This document shows, one piece after another, positions 32,214 to 42,500 of a stretch of DNA of 64,000 nucleotides. The notes below the pieces were generated by a model, which was not told the origin of the DNA, ran no database searches, and saw nothing but the letters and a program-made list of their open reading frames with translations. The stretch spans positions 1-64,000 of the forward strand of contig NZ_JBNJQR010000014.1 in NCBI RefSeq assembly GCF_050113715.1, written 5' to 3'. The first letter of the stretch is position 1, and every line of letters begins with the position of its first letter. This stretch comes from Brevibacillus_H ginsengisoli. Lineage in GTDB: Bacteria > Bacillota > Bacilli > Brevibacillales > Brevibacillaceae. Made by a program: the position numbers and the translations under genes.

Positions 32214-34292
32214 TTATTCGCCCTTGGATTTTTTGATGATTTCTTCAGAGATGAACTTCGGTACTTCTTCGTAGTGGTCAAGATGCATAGAGTATTGTCC
32301 ACGACCTTGAGTACGGGAACGAAGTACTGTAGAGTATCCGAACATCTCGGAGAGTGGTACCATGGAACGGATAACTTGTGCATTTGCACGAGCGTCCATA
32401 CCTTCGATACGACCACGACGAGAGTTCAAGTCACCCATTACATCGCCCATGTACTCATCTGGTACAGTTACTTCTACTTTCATGATTGGCTCAAGAAGAA
32501 CCGCGCCACACTTCTTCGCAGCTTCCTTCAATGCCAAGGAACCAGCTACTTTAAACGCCATCTCGGAGGAGTCAACATCATGGTAGCTACCGTCTACGAG
32601 GACAGCTTTGATGTCAACCAATGGGAAGCCTGCGAGTACACCATTTTTCATGGATTCTTCGATACCAGCTTGAACAGCAGGTACGTATTCGCGTGGTACT
32701 ACCCCACCGACGATTTTGTTTTCGAACTCAAAGCCTTTACCAGCTTCAAGTGGAGAGAATTCAACCCAAACGTGACCGAATTGACCACGACCACCAGATT
32801 GACGGACGAATTTACCTTCCACTTTAGCGTGGGTACGGAATGTTTCGCGGTAAGCAACCTGAGGCGCACCTACGTTTGCTTCCACTTTAAATTCGCGTTT
32901 CATACGGTCAACGATGATTTCAAGGTGAAGCTCACCCATACCGGAGATGATTGTTTGACCAGTTTCTTCATCTGTATGTGTACGGAACGTCGGATCTTCT
33001 TCAGCCAATTTAGAAAGGGCGATACCCATCTTGTCTTGATCTGCTTTGGATTTAGGTTCAATCGCTACAGAGATAACTGGCTCTGGGAATGTCATAGACT
33101 CAAGGATAACTGGGGATTTCTCATCGCAGAGTGTATCACCAGTTGTTGTATCTTTAAGACCTACGGCAGACGCAATGTCACCAGAGTATACAACTTCAAT
33201 CTCTTGACGGTGGTTAGCGTGCATTTGCAGGATACGTCCTACGCGTTCACGTTTACCTTTTGTGGAGTTCAATACATATGAACCAGAGTTGAGTGTACCA
33301 GAGTACACACGGAAGAAGGTCAATTTACCAACATAAGGGTCAGTCATGATCTTGAACGCAAGAGCAGAGAACGGACCATTGTCGTCGGATTCACGAGTTA
33401 CTTCTTCATCAGTATCTGGAATCATACCTTTGATCGCAGGAATGTCAATCGGAGCTGGCAAGTAAGCAACTACTGCATCCAACATCGGTTGAACCCCTTT
33501 GTTTTTGTAAGAAGATCCACAAAGAACTGGAGTGATGCTTACTTCGATAGTACCTTTACGAATTGCGCGTTTGATCTCGTCAACCGTCAACTCTTCACCT
33601 TCGAGGTATTTCATCATGAGTTCTTCATCTTGTTCAGCTGCTGCTTCAACAAGTGCAAGGTGAAGCTCTTCGCATTTGTCTTTCAAGTCAGCAGGGATCT
33701 CGGTAGCTTCAGATGTTTTACCAAGGTCATCAGTATAGATGATCGCTTTCATTTCAACGAGGTCAACCATACCCAAGAACTTGTCTTCAGCACCGATTGG
33801 ATATTGAATAGCAACAGGGCGAGCACCAAGACGTGTGCGGATTTGCTCCAAGCACATGTCAAAGTTAGCACCGATGATGTCCATTTTGTTGATGTAGCAT
33901 ACACGTGGTACACCGTAACGGTCAGCTTGGCGCCAAACAGTTTCGGTTTGTGGTTCTACTCCACCTTTTGCATCGAAAACAGTAACCGCACCATCGAGTA
34001 CGCGAAGGGAACGTTCTACTTCAACTGTGAAGTCTACGTGCCCTGGTGTGTCAATGATATTAATACGGTGACCATCCCATTGAGCAGTGGTAGCAGCAGA
34101 GGTGATTGTGATACCGCGCTCTTGTTCTTGTTCCATCCAGTCCATGGTAGCTGCACCTTCGTGCACCTCACCAATTTTGTGAACGCGACCAGTATAGAAA
34201 AGAATGCGCTCAGTAGTTGTCGTTTTACCAGCATCGATGTGTGCCATAATACCGATATTACGAGTATTCGCTAGTGAGAACTCGCGAGCCAT
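32214..34292 (-). CDS. fusA: translation elongation factor G
   Basis: This 692-aa translocase GTPase has AHIDAGKTTTTER (P-loop, about 17-29), DTPGHVDFTVEVERSLRVLD and NKMDI. Domains I to V are complete, and the C-terminal domain IV/V contains MGDVMGDLNSRRGRI. Fusidic-acid resistance positions were not examined in detail. It lies 72 nt after rpsG across a terminator-like hairpin. Confidence 0.99.
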   Translation of the reverse strand: MAREFSLANTRNIGIMAHIDAGKTTTTERILFYTGRVHKIGEVHEGAATMDWMEQEQERGITITSAATTAQWDGHRINIIDTPGHVDFTVEVERSLRVLDGAVTVFDAKGGVEPQTETVWRQADRYGVPRVCYINKMDIIGANFDMCLEQIRTRLGARPVAIQYPIGAEDKFLGMVDLVEMKAIIYTDDLGKTSEATEIPADLKDKCEELHLALVEAAAEQDEELMMKYLEGEELTVDEIKRAIRKGTIEVSITPVLCGSSYKNKGVQPMLDAVVAYLPAPIDIPAIKGMIPDTDEEVTRESDDNGPFSALAFKIMTDPYVGKLTFFRVYSGTLNSGSYVLNSTKGKRERVGRILQMHANHRQEIEVVYSGDIASAVGLKDTTTGDTLCDEKSPVILESMTFPEPVISVAIEPKSKADQDKMGIALSKLAEEDPTFRTHTDEETGQTIISGMGELHLEIIVDRMKREFKVEANVGAPQVAYRETFRTHAKVEGKFVRQSGGRGQFGHVWVEFSPLEAGKGFEFENKIVGGVVPREYVPAVQAGIEESMKNGVLAGFPLVDIKAVLVDGSYHDVDSSEMAFKVAGSLALKEAAKKCGAVLLEPIMKVEVTVPDEYMGDVMGDLNSRRGRIEGMDARANAQVIRSMVPLSEMFGYSTVLRSRTQGRGQYSMHLDHYEEVPKFISEEIIKKSKGE

Positions 34293-34325
34293 TTAGGAAT
34301 GCTCCTTCCATACTCAATATATGAG

Positions 34326-34355
34326 AAAATGCGGGCGTCCTAAGCGGACACCCGC
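34326..34355 (-). terminator. terminator-like hairpin between rpsG and fusA
   Basis: GCGGGTGTCC and GGACGCCCGC (34331-34355, one mismatch) form a GC-rich stem followed by ATTTTC. The weak T-run suggests partial read-through, balancing S12/S7 against EF-G and EF-Tu. Confidence 0.6.
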
Positions 34356-34364
34356 TTTGGGATC

Positions 34365-34835
34365 CTACCAGCGATAGTGCGCAAACGCTTTGTTTGCTTC
34401 AGCCATTTTGTGAGTATCCTCACGTTTCTTAACAGCTGCACCAGTATTGTTCGCTGCATCCATAATTTCATTCGCTAAACGAAGTTCCATCGTTTTTTCA
34501 CCGCGGTTACGCGCGTAGTTTACCAACCAACGAAGACCAAGAGTCGTACGACGCTCTGGCTTAACTTCGATTGGAACTTGGTAGTTAGCACCACCAACAC
34601 GGCGAGCTTTTACTTCAAGAACTGGCATGATGTTTTTCAGTGCTTCTTCAAACACTTCCATTGGTTCACGACCAGTGCGTTCTTGAATGAGGTTGAAAGC
34701 AGAGTACAGGATGTTTTGAGAAACACCGCGCTTACCATCCAACATCATACGGTTGATCAAACGAGTTACGAGTTTGCTATTGTAAATAGGATCAGGTAAT
34801 ACGTCTCGACGAGTTACAGGACCTTTACGTGGCAT
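34365..34835 (-). CDS. rpsG: 30S ribosomal protein S7 (uS7)
   Basis: This is 156 aa starting MPRKGPVTRRDVLPDPIYNS and ending KAFAHYRW. S7 nucleates assembly of the 30S head and binds near the E site. ATG at 34835 is preferred over a longer frame because GGAGGGGAACAT lies just upstream. It follows rpsL by 51 nt. Confidence 0.98.
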   Translation of the reverse strand: MPRKGPVTRRDVLPDPIYNSKLVTRLINRMMLDGKRGVSQNILYSAFNLIQERTGREPMEVFEEALKNIMPVLEVKARRVGGANYQVPIEVKPERRTTLGLRWLVNYARNRGEKTMELRLANEIMDAANNTGAAVKKREDTHKMAEANKAFAHYRW

Positions 34836-34886
34836 ATGTTCCCCTCCTTCTTCCAAAGATGATTACGTTATATGACTAACGTTAAC

Positions 34887-35342
34887 TTATTTTTTCTTAG
34901 GAGCTGCTGCAACCGGTTTGCCGTCTTTACCAAGTTTAGGACGTTTAGTACCATACTTGGAACGAGCTTGCATACGGTTGTTAACACCAGCTGTGTCAAG
35001 CGCACCACGAACGATGTGGTAACGTACCCCTGGTAAGTCTTTTACACGACCACCACGAACGAGTACTACGCTATGCTCTTGCAAGTTGTGACCAATACCA
35101 CCGATGTAAGCAGTTACCTCGATTCCGTTAGTCAAGCGTACACGAGCATATTTACGAAGCGCGGAGTTCGGCTTCTTAGGTGTCATAGTACCTACACGAG
35201 TACATACACCGCGTTTTTGTGGAGAGCTTTGGTTCGTTTGAGACTTCTTGAAGCTGTTGTACCCTTTTTGAAGAGCTGGGGACTTAGACTTCACGACTTT
35301 GTCTGTACGACCTTTGCGCACTAATTGATTCATTGTAGGCAT
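34887..35342 (-). CDS. rpsL: 30S ribosomal protein S12 (uS12)
   Basis: This is 151 aa, about 13 longer than B. subtilis S12 because of an extra C-terminal segment (GKDGKPVAAAPKKK). The streptomycin-related loops TPKKPNSALRKYARVRL and RVKDLPGVRYH are wild type in sequence. S12 controls decoding accuracy in the 30S A site. The start MPTMNQLVRKGR has GGAGGTAAATACA upstream. Confidence 0.98.
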   Translation of the reverse strand: MPTMNQLVRKGRTDKVVKSKSPALQKGYNSFKKSQTNQSSPQKRGVCTRVGTMTPKKPNSALRKYARVRLTNGIEVTAYIGGIGHNLQEHSVVLVRGGRVKDLPGVRYHIVRGALDTAGVNNRMQARSKYGTKRPKLGKDGKPVAAAPKKK

Positions 35343-35457
35343 TGTATTTACCTCCTTCCTTAATTCCTTCTCAAGACCACAGATCCAGGTGAGTCATAAA
35401 TGGCCAAATAGAAAGTTCTTGTTTGCAAGTTACAGAGAAATTGCAACAAAAACGTGG

Positions 35458-35712
35458 TTAACTACTTTTTTTAATCGCAGCAATCGCTGCGCCTACATCG
35501 ATGCCACATGCCTTGCCTAAGCGCCGCATGGAATCAACATAGATGACCGGCACACCCTTCTCCTTGCATAGAAGCGCGATTTTTTGAGTCAGACGTTTGT
35601 CCGCATCTTTGGCGATGAAGACTTCCTCAACCGTGTTGTTACCCACTGCTTTGGTTGTCTGATTAATCCCAATCGCTAACTCCTTCGCCCGCTCTACTTT
35701 TTCATAAGACAT
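35458..35712 (-). CDS. rplGB: L7Ae-like K-turn RNA-binding protein RplGB (YbxF)
   Basis: This 84-aa protein of the L7Ae/L30e fold starts MSYEKVERAKELAIG. YbxF-type proteins bind kink-turn RNA and associate with ribosomes; no catalytic role is known. ATG at 35712 is chosen because GGAGG stands 10 nt upstream; the longest frame includes the ribosome site. It is first of the str operon, just after its promoter, as in B. subtilis. Confidence 0.95.
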   Translation of the reverse strand: MSYEKVERAKELAIGINQTTKAVGNNTVEEVFIAKDADKRLTQKIALLCKEKGVPVIYVDSMRRLGKACGIDVGAAIAAIKKSS

Positions 35713-35756
35713 GTGATCATATCCTCCAAAGCAAAGTATATCAGGCACACTTGAAT

Positions 35757-35785
35757 ATAGTATCAGGTGGCTATCAGAAAGTCAA
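35757..35785 (-). promoter_or_regulatory. sigma-A promoter of rplGB-rpsL-rpsG-fusA-tuf
   Basis: The -35 box is TTGACT (35780-35785) and the -10 box TACTAT (35757-35762), with a 17-nt spacer. It is placed after the rpoC terminator. Confidence 0.82.
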
Positions 35786-35804
35786 CTCTATTTAAAAAAA
35801 GTTT

Positions 35805-35854
35805 GTAAAAATATTTGAGAGAAGACACCTCCGTGTTATGAGAGGCGTCTTCTC
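35805..35854 (-). terminator. terminator after rpoC
   Basis: GAGAAGACGCCTC and GAGGTGTCTTCTC form a 13-bp stem (35819-35854, one mismatch) with a loop of 10 nt. The tail, TCAAATATTTTT, is AT-rich rather than a clean T-run. Confidence 0.75.
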
Positions 35855-35861
35855 CTAAGCA

Positions 35862-38800
35862 TTATTCTGCCATTGTTACGGTTTCACGAGATTCTAACTC
35901 CTGAGCATCTAACAACTCTTGTTGCTGTTCTGCTGTAAGGACTTTGGTATTGCGGTAACGAGACATACCAGTACCTGCAGGAATCAGCTTACCGATAATA
36001 ACGTTCTCTTTGAGACCAAGCAAGCGGTCCACTTTTCCTTTGATCGCGGCATCAGTCAAGACACGAGTTGTCTCTTGGAAGGACGCTGCCGATAAGAAGG
36101 AATCAGTTTCCAGGGATGCTTTGGTAATACCAAGCAATACTGGGCGACCAACCGCTGGGTTTCTTCCTTCCATGAGAACTTTAGCATTGGCTTTCTCAAA
36201 CTCATGGGTTTCCACGAAGGAGCCTGGCAACAGATCAGTGTCTCCGCTGTCAGCAACACGAAGTTTGCGCAGCATCTGACGGATCATAACCTCAACGTGC
36301 TTGTCGTTGATTTCTACCCCTTGCATACGGTATACCTTCTGTACCTCTTGGAGGATGTAGTTGGAAACACCGCGCAATCCGCGAACTTTGAGCATTTCCT
36401 TCGGATCAACAGAACCCTCGGTCAACTCATCACCCGCACTTACTTTTGTACCAACGGAAGTTTTTACACGGGAACCGTAAGGAACAGCATAGACTTTGTT
36501 CTCTGCTTCTCCGCGCACTTCGATTTCGCGGCGGTCTTTACCTTCACGAATATCGATAACTTCCCCGTCAATTTCAGAGATAACGGCTTGACCTTTCGGG
36601 TTACGCGCTTCAAACAACTCTTGAATACGCGGCAAACCTTGCGTGATATCGTCTCCGGCAACCCCACCGGTATGGAACGTACGCATGGTGAGCTGTGTTC
36701 CAGGTTCCCCGATGGACTGAGCGGCGATGATACCAACTGCTTCACCGATTTCAACCTCTGCGCCTGTTGCAAGGTTGCGTCCATAGCAACGTTTGCAGAC
36801 ACCGTGGCTGGTACGGCAAGCCAAGACATTACGGATATAAACATCTTTAATTCCGACACGAACAATCTCTTCAGCCATTTCTTCCGTAATCTCTTCGTTA
36901 CGGCTAACCATGACTTCGCCTGTTTCTGGGTGGCGTACGGTTTCGAAGCACGTACGACCAGTCAAGCGATCAGACAATTTTTCGATCTCTTCCTTACCAT
37001 CGCGAATTGCGCTAACGCGGATACCTTTATCGGTTCCACAATCGATATCACGTACGATTACGTCTTGCGCTACGTCAACCAGACGACGAGTCAAGTAACC
37101 GGAGTCCGCTGTACGAAGAGCCGTATCCGCCAAACCTTTACGCGCACCGTGCGTGGAGATAAAGTACTCCAATACCGTCAGACCTTCACGGAAGTTGGAT
37201 TTGATTGGCAACTCAATGATTCGACCGGATGGGTTGGCCATCAGACCACGCATACCGGCGAGCTGGGTAATCTGCGATACGTTACCGCGGGCACCAGAGT
37301 TAGCCATCATGAAGATCGCGTTAAATTTATCCATCGACTTCATCAATACTTCAGTAACTTCGTCCTTCGCTTTGGACCAGATGGAGATAACACGGTCATA
37401 ACGCTCGTCTTCCGTAATCAAACCACGGCGATATTGCGTTTGTACCGTTGCCACTTTCTCGTCGGCAGCCGCAAGGATTTCTTTTTTCTTTTCAGGTACA
37501 ACGATGTCATGAACCGCGATGGTAATCCCTGCTTTGGTAGAGTAAGTGAAGCCCAACTCTTTAATTCGGTCCAAAATGATGGACGATTGAGTGGTTCCAA
37601 AGCGGCGGAAACATTCCGCAATGATAGTTCCCAAGAAACCTTTTTTCACAGCGGAGTTTTCAGGGATTGCCTTGATGAATTCTTTTACGTTTGTACCTTT
37701 TTCAAAAATAAAGTACTCATCAGGTACTTTGTTTGCCAAGTTATCTTTGCTCGGCGTGTTAATAAACGGCAATTCCGGCGGGAAGATTTCATTGAAGATC
37801 ACTTTACCCGCAGTCGTTACCAGAAGCGCCTTCTCCTGTTCAGGTGTAAAGGACGTTTTCTTCAAGCTGCTTGCTGGCACGGCAATGCGTGTTTGCAAGT
37901 GAATGTATCCATTTTGATAAGCGGCGATCGCATCGGCAGGATCGCGGTAAACTGTACCTTCCCCTTTTGCGCCTTCGCGTTCAAGCGTCAAGTAGTAGGA
38001 ACCGAGAACCATGTCCTGAGATGGCGTAACAACCGGCTTACCGTCTTTCGGGTTCAAGATGTTCTGAGCAGCGAGCATCAGGATACGCGCTTCTGCTTGA
38101 GCTTCTGCAGAGAGCGGTACGTGAACCGCCATTTGGTCACCGTCGAAGTCAGCGTTATACGCTGTACAAACGAGTGGGTGCAAACGGATTGCACGTCCTT
38201 CAACAAGCACTGGTTCAAATGCCTGGATACCCAAACGGTGAAGGGTAGGGGCACGGTTTAACAGAACTGGATGTTCACGGATTACTTCCTCCAAAACATC
38301 CCAAACTTCTGGTTGAACGCGCTCTACTTTGCGTTTCGCGCTCTTGATGTTGTGCGCCAATCCTTTGGACACCAGTTCCTTCATAACAAACGGCTTGAAA
38401 AGTTCCAGAGCCATTTCTTTTGGTAAACCACATTGGTAAATCTTCAGGTTTGGACCTACGACGATAACAGAACGACCAGAGTAGTCAACACGTTTACCGA
38501 GTAAGTTCTGACGGAAACGACCTTGTTTACCTTTGAGCATATGGCTCAAAGATTTGAGCGGACGGTTACCAGGACCTGTTACAGGGCGACCACGGCGGCC
38601 GTTATCGATCAACGCGTCTACCGCTTCTTGCAGCATGCGTTTTTCATTTTGCACGATAATGTCTGGTGCACCCAGTTCAAGCAGGCGCTTCAAACGGTTG
38701 TTACGGTTAATGACACGGCGATACAAATCGTTCAAGTCGGAAGTAGCAAAACGTCCGCCATCCAATTGAACCATTGGACGAAGTTCTGGTGGAATAACCG

Positions 38801-39494
38801 GCAGAACATCCATGATCATCCAATCAGGACGGTTGCCAGAGTTACGGAACGCCTCCAACACTTCCAATCGTTTGATCGCACGGTTACGGCGTTGTCCTTG
38901 AGCCGTTTTGAGCTCTTCTTTCAAAAACTCTACTTCTTTATCCAAATCGATTTCAGCAAGCAAACGCTTAATTGCTTCTGCCCCCATCATCGCTTGGAAA
39001 GAATAGCCGTACTTCTCACGATAGTTGCGGTATTCTTTTTCGGAAAGAAGTTGCTTCTTATCAAGCGGGGTATCTCCTGCATCCGTTACCACATAGGATG
39101 CGAAGTAGATAACTTCTTCCAAGGAACGAGGGGACATGTCAAGAACAAGTCCCATACGGCTTGGAATCCCTTTGAAATACCAGATGTGAGACACTGGCGC
39201 TGCCAATTCGATATGACCCATACGTTCACGACGAACTTTGGCGCGAGTTACTTCAACTCCGCATCGGTCACAAACTACGCCTTTGTAACGAACACGTTTG
39301 TACTTACCGCAATGACACTCCCAGTCCTTCGTTGGACCGAAGATACGCTCGCAGAACAAACCGTCTTTTTCCGGTTTGAGTGTACGGTAGTTAATGGTTT
39401 CTGGCTTTTTCACTTCACCAAAAGACCAAGAACGAATTTTTTCTGGGGAAGCCAGACCAATCTTCATGTATTCAAAATTATTCACGTCTATCAC
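35862..39494 (-). CDS. rpoC: DNA-directed RNA polymerase beta' subunit
   Basis: This is 1210 aa. Its motifs are the N-terminal zinc site (CHCGKYKRVRYKG then CDRCG), the catalytic Mg motif NADFDGDQ (near residue 450), the trigger-loop region (GEPGTQLTMRTFHTGG) and a second cysteine cluster (CRTSHGVCKRCYG). It is complete with no large lineage insertion visible. It follows rpoB by 29 nt, cotranscribed from the rpoB promoter. Confidence 0.99.
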   Translation of the reverse strand: MIDVNNFEYMKIGLASPEKIRSWSFGEVKKPETINYRTLKPEKDGLFCERIFGPTKDWECHCGKYKRVRYKGVVCDRCGVEVTRAKVRRERMGHIELAAPVSHIWYFKGIPSRMGLVLDMSPRSLEEVIYFASYVVTDAGDTPLDKKQLLSEKEYRNYREKYGYSFQAMMGAEAIKRLLAEIDLDKEVEFLKEELKTAQGQRRNRAIKRLEVLEAFRNSGNRPDWMIMDVLPVIPPELRPMVQLDGGRFATSDLNDLYRRVINRNNRLKRLLELGAPDIIVQNEKRMLQEAVDALIDNGRRGRPVTGPGNRPLKSLSHMLKGKQGRFRQNLLGKRVDYSGRSVIVVGPNLKIYQCGLPKEMALELFKPFVMKELVSKGLAHNIKSAKRKVERVQPEVWDVLEEVIREHPVLLNRAPTLHRLGIQAFEPVLVEGRAIRLHPLVCTAYNADFDGDQMAVHVPLSAEAQAEARILMLAAQNILNPKDGKPVVTPSQDMVLGSYYLTLEREGAKGEGTVYRDPADAIAAYQNGYIHLQTRIAVPASSLKKTSFTPEQEKALLVTTAGKVIFNEIFPPELPFINTPSKDNLANKVPDEYFIFEKGTNVKEFIKAIPENSAVKKGFLGTIIAECFRRFGTTQSSIILDRIKELGFTYSTKAGITIAVHDIVVPEKKKEILAAADEKVATVQTQYRRGLITEDERYDRVISIWSKAKDEVTEVLMKSMDKFNAIFMMANSGARGNVSQITQLAGMRGLMANPSGRIIELPIKSNFREGLTVLEYFISTHGARKGLADTALRTADSGYLTRRLVDVAQDVIVRDIDCGTDKGIRVSAIRDGKEEIEKLSDRLTGRTCFETVRHPETGEVMVSRNEEITEEMAEEIVRVGIKDVYIRNVLACRTSHGVCKRCYGRNLATGAEVEIGEAVGIIAAQSIGEPGTQLTMRTFHTGGVAGDDITQGLPRIQELFEARNPKGQAVISEIDGEVIDIREGKDRREIEVRGEAENKVYAVPYGSRVKTSVGTKVSAGDELTEGSVDPKEMLKVRGLRGVSNYILQEVQKVYRMQGVEINDKHVEVMIRQMLRKLRVADSGDTDLLPGSFVETHEFEKANAKVLMEGRNPAVGRPVLLGITKASLETDSFLSAASFQETTRVLTDAAIKGKVDRLLGLKENVIIGKLIPAGTGMSRYRNTKVLTAEQQQELLDAQELESRETVTMAE

Positions 39495-39523
39495 AGGGCG
39501 TTACCTCCCTTTGTACCGGAATC

Positions 39524-42500
39524 TTACTCTTCGTCCAAGCCTCCGCCTTCAAGCACGAGATTCAGCTTTTCGCCTGTACCTTCGTCCTCGTCGTCGGTTT
39601 CGCGCATCTCAATTTCTTTCTCATCCCCAGAGAGGATCTTCACGTCCATACCTAAGCTTTGCAATTCCTTAATCAATACCTTGAAGGATTCAGGAACGCC
39701 TGGTTCTGGTACGTTCTCACCTTTGACGATCGCTTCGTATGTTTTCACACGACCCACAACGTCATCGGATTTCACTGTGAGAATCTCTTGAAGTGTATAG
39801 GCAGCTCCGTATGCTTCAAGCGCCCAAACCTCCATCTCCCCGAAACGCTGTCCACCGAATTGAGCTTTACCACCCAACGGCTGCTGCGTAACAAGCGAGT
39901 ACGGTCCAGTGGAACGAGCATGGATTTTATCGTCAACCAAGTGAGCCAGTTTGAGCATATACACGCAACCAACGGTTACACGGCGGTCAAACGGTTCTCC
40001 GGTACGACCATCAAACAAAATGGTTTTTCCATCACGATCAAGTCCTGCTTCATCCAGTGTCTTAAACACATCTTCTTGACGAGCTCCGTCAAAAACTGGT
40101 GTCGCAACATGAATGCCCAGCATCTTCGCTGCCATACCCAAGTGTGTTTCCAACACCTGACCGATGTTCATACGCGACGGTACGCCCAACGGGTTCAAGA
40201 CGATCTCAACAGGGGAGCCATCTGGCAAGAATGGCATATCTTCTTCCGCCATGATACGAGCAACTACCCCTTTGTTACCATGACGACCCGCCATTTTATC
40301 CCCTACAGAGATTTTGCGTTTTTGTGCAATGTAGACACGAACCAATTGGTTAACACCTGGAGGCAATTCATCGCCGTTTTCACGTGTAAATACTTTCACG
40401 TCTACGATGATACCGGAGCCACCATGCGGTACACGCAAGGAGGTATCACGCACTTCACGAGCTTTTTCACCGAAGATCGCATGCAAGAGGCGCTCTTCAG
40501 CTGTCAGTTCCGTTACACCTTTAGGCGTAACTTTACCAACAAGGATATCTCCATCCTGAATCTCTGCACCGACACGGATAATTCCGCGTTCATCCAGGTT
40601 CTTCAATGCGTCTTCGCCCACATTCGGGATATCACGCGTGATTTCTTCTGGACCCAGCTTGGTGTCACGAGCTTCAGATTCGTACTCTTCAATGTGAATG
40701 GAAGTATACACATCGTCTTTTACCAGTTTCTCACTTAGAAGGATCGCATCCTCGTAGTTGTAACCTTCCCACGTCATGAAGGAAACAATTACGTTACGTC
40801 CAAGAGCCAATTCGCCCTTCTCTGTAGATGGTCCATCACCAATGATATCACCTGGTACGATCCAATCGCCTTTTTTCACAATTGGACGTTGGTTGATACA
40901 AGTTCCTTGGTTGGAACGGATAAACTTGTGCAGCTTGTATTTATCCAAATCTCCGGCTACTTTCTTGCCATCGATTTCTTTATAACGGCGCACGCGAATT
41001 TCACGAGCGGATACATGTTCGACTTGACCAGGCCATTTTGCAACAACGGCAACACCTGAGTCTTGAGCGGCTTTATGTTCCATTCCCGTTCCTACAAACG
41101 GAGCTTGCGGAATCAAGAGTGGTACCGCTTGACGCTGCATGTTGGAACCCATGAGCGCACGGTTAGCGTCATCGTTTTCGAGGAATGGAATCAATGCTGT
41201 CGCAACAGATACGACCTGTTTCGGTGATACGTCCATAAAGTCGACCTTATCGCGTGGAACAAATAAGTTCTCACCTTTACGACGGCAGAGAACCATCTCG
41301 TTAACGAAATATCCGTTATCATCCAATGGTTGGTTTGCCTGAGCAACGTTGAACACGTCTTCTTCATCAGCAGTCAAGTAGTCTATATCGAGCAATACTT
41401 GGCCTGTTTCTGCATCTACTCGACGACGAGGAGTCTCGATGAAGCCATAGTCGTTAATTCGAGCAAACGAAGACAAGGAGTTGATCAAACCGATGTTTGG
41501 ACCCTCCGGCGTCTCGATTGGACACATACGTCCATAGTGAGAGTGGTGAACGTCGCGGACTTCGAAACCAGCGCGCTCACGAGTCAAACCACCAGGACCC
41601 AGTGCGGAGAGACGGCGCTTATGCGTAAGCTCAGCCAACGGATTGGTTTGATCCATGAACTGAGACAACTGAGAGCTTCCAAAGAACTCTTTGATTGCCG
41701 CAATAACAGGACGAATGTTAATTAATGCTTGCGGTGTGATTTGATTTTGGTCTTGAATGGACATACGTTCACGAACAACACGCTCCATACGAGACAAACC
41801 GATACGGAATTGGTTTTGCAACAATTCCCCTACAGAACGCAAACGACGGTTACCCAAGTGGTCGATATCGTCTGTTGTTCCTACACCATGCAGCAAGTCA
41901 ACGAAATAGTTAATGGACGCTACGATATCAGCAGGTGTGATATGTTTTACGTTTTTATCGATTTGTCCATTACCGATAACCTTGATAATCTTGCCTTCCT
42001 CAATTGGAGAGAAGATGTTAATGGATTGTAGGTGGATTGCTTCCTCTTCAAGAACGCCGCCATGTGTACGAACGTCAACGAAGCCAACACTTTCTTCTAA
42101 CGCTGGCAAGATACGGTCCAGTAAGCGGCGATCAATGATTTGACCTGCTTCTGCGATAATTTCACCTGTACGAGTATCCACCAGGGTTTCAGCTAGGCGT
42201 TGGTTATACAATCTATTTTTAATATGAAGTTTCTTGTTCATTTTGTAACGACCAACAGACGCCAGATCGTAGCGTTTTGGATCGAAGAAACGAGAAACCA
42301 ATAGGCTCTTCGCATTATCGATTGTTGGCGGTTCACCTGGACGAAGACGCTCATAAATCTCGATCAACGCTTTCTCCGTAGAGTCCGTGTTGTCTTTTTC
42401 AAGAGAGTTCTTTACGTATTCATCTTCACCCAACAGGTTAAGGATATCTACATCCGAACCAAATCCAAGCGCACGCAGAAGTACCGTTACCGGAATCTTA

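Noticed and set aside
36204..38261. 685-codon plus-strand open frame opposite rpoC
   Set aside because: It is the mirror of the rpoC reading frame in highly biased codons; no known domain and no initiation signal.
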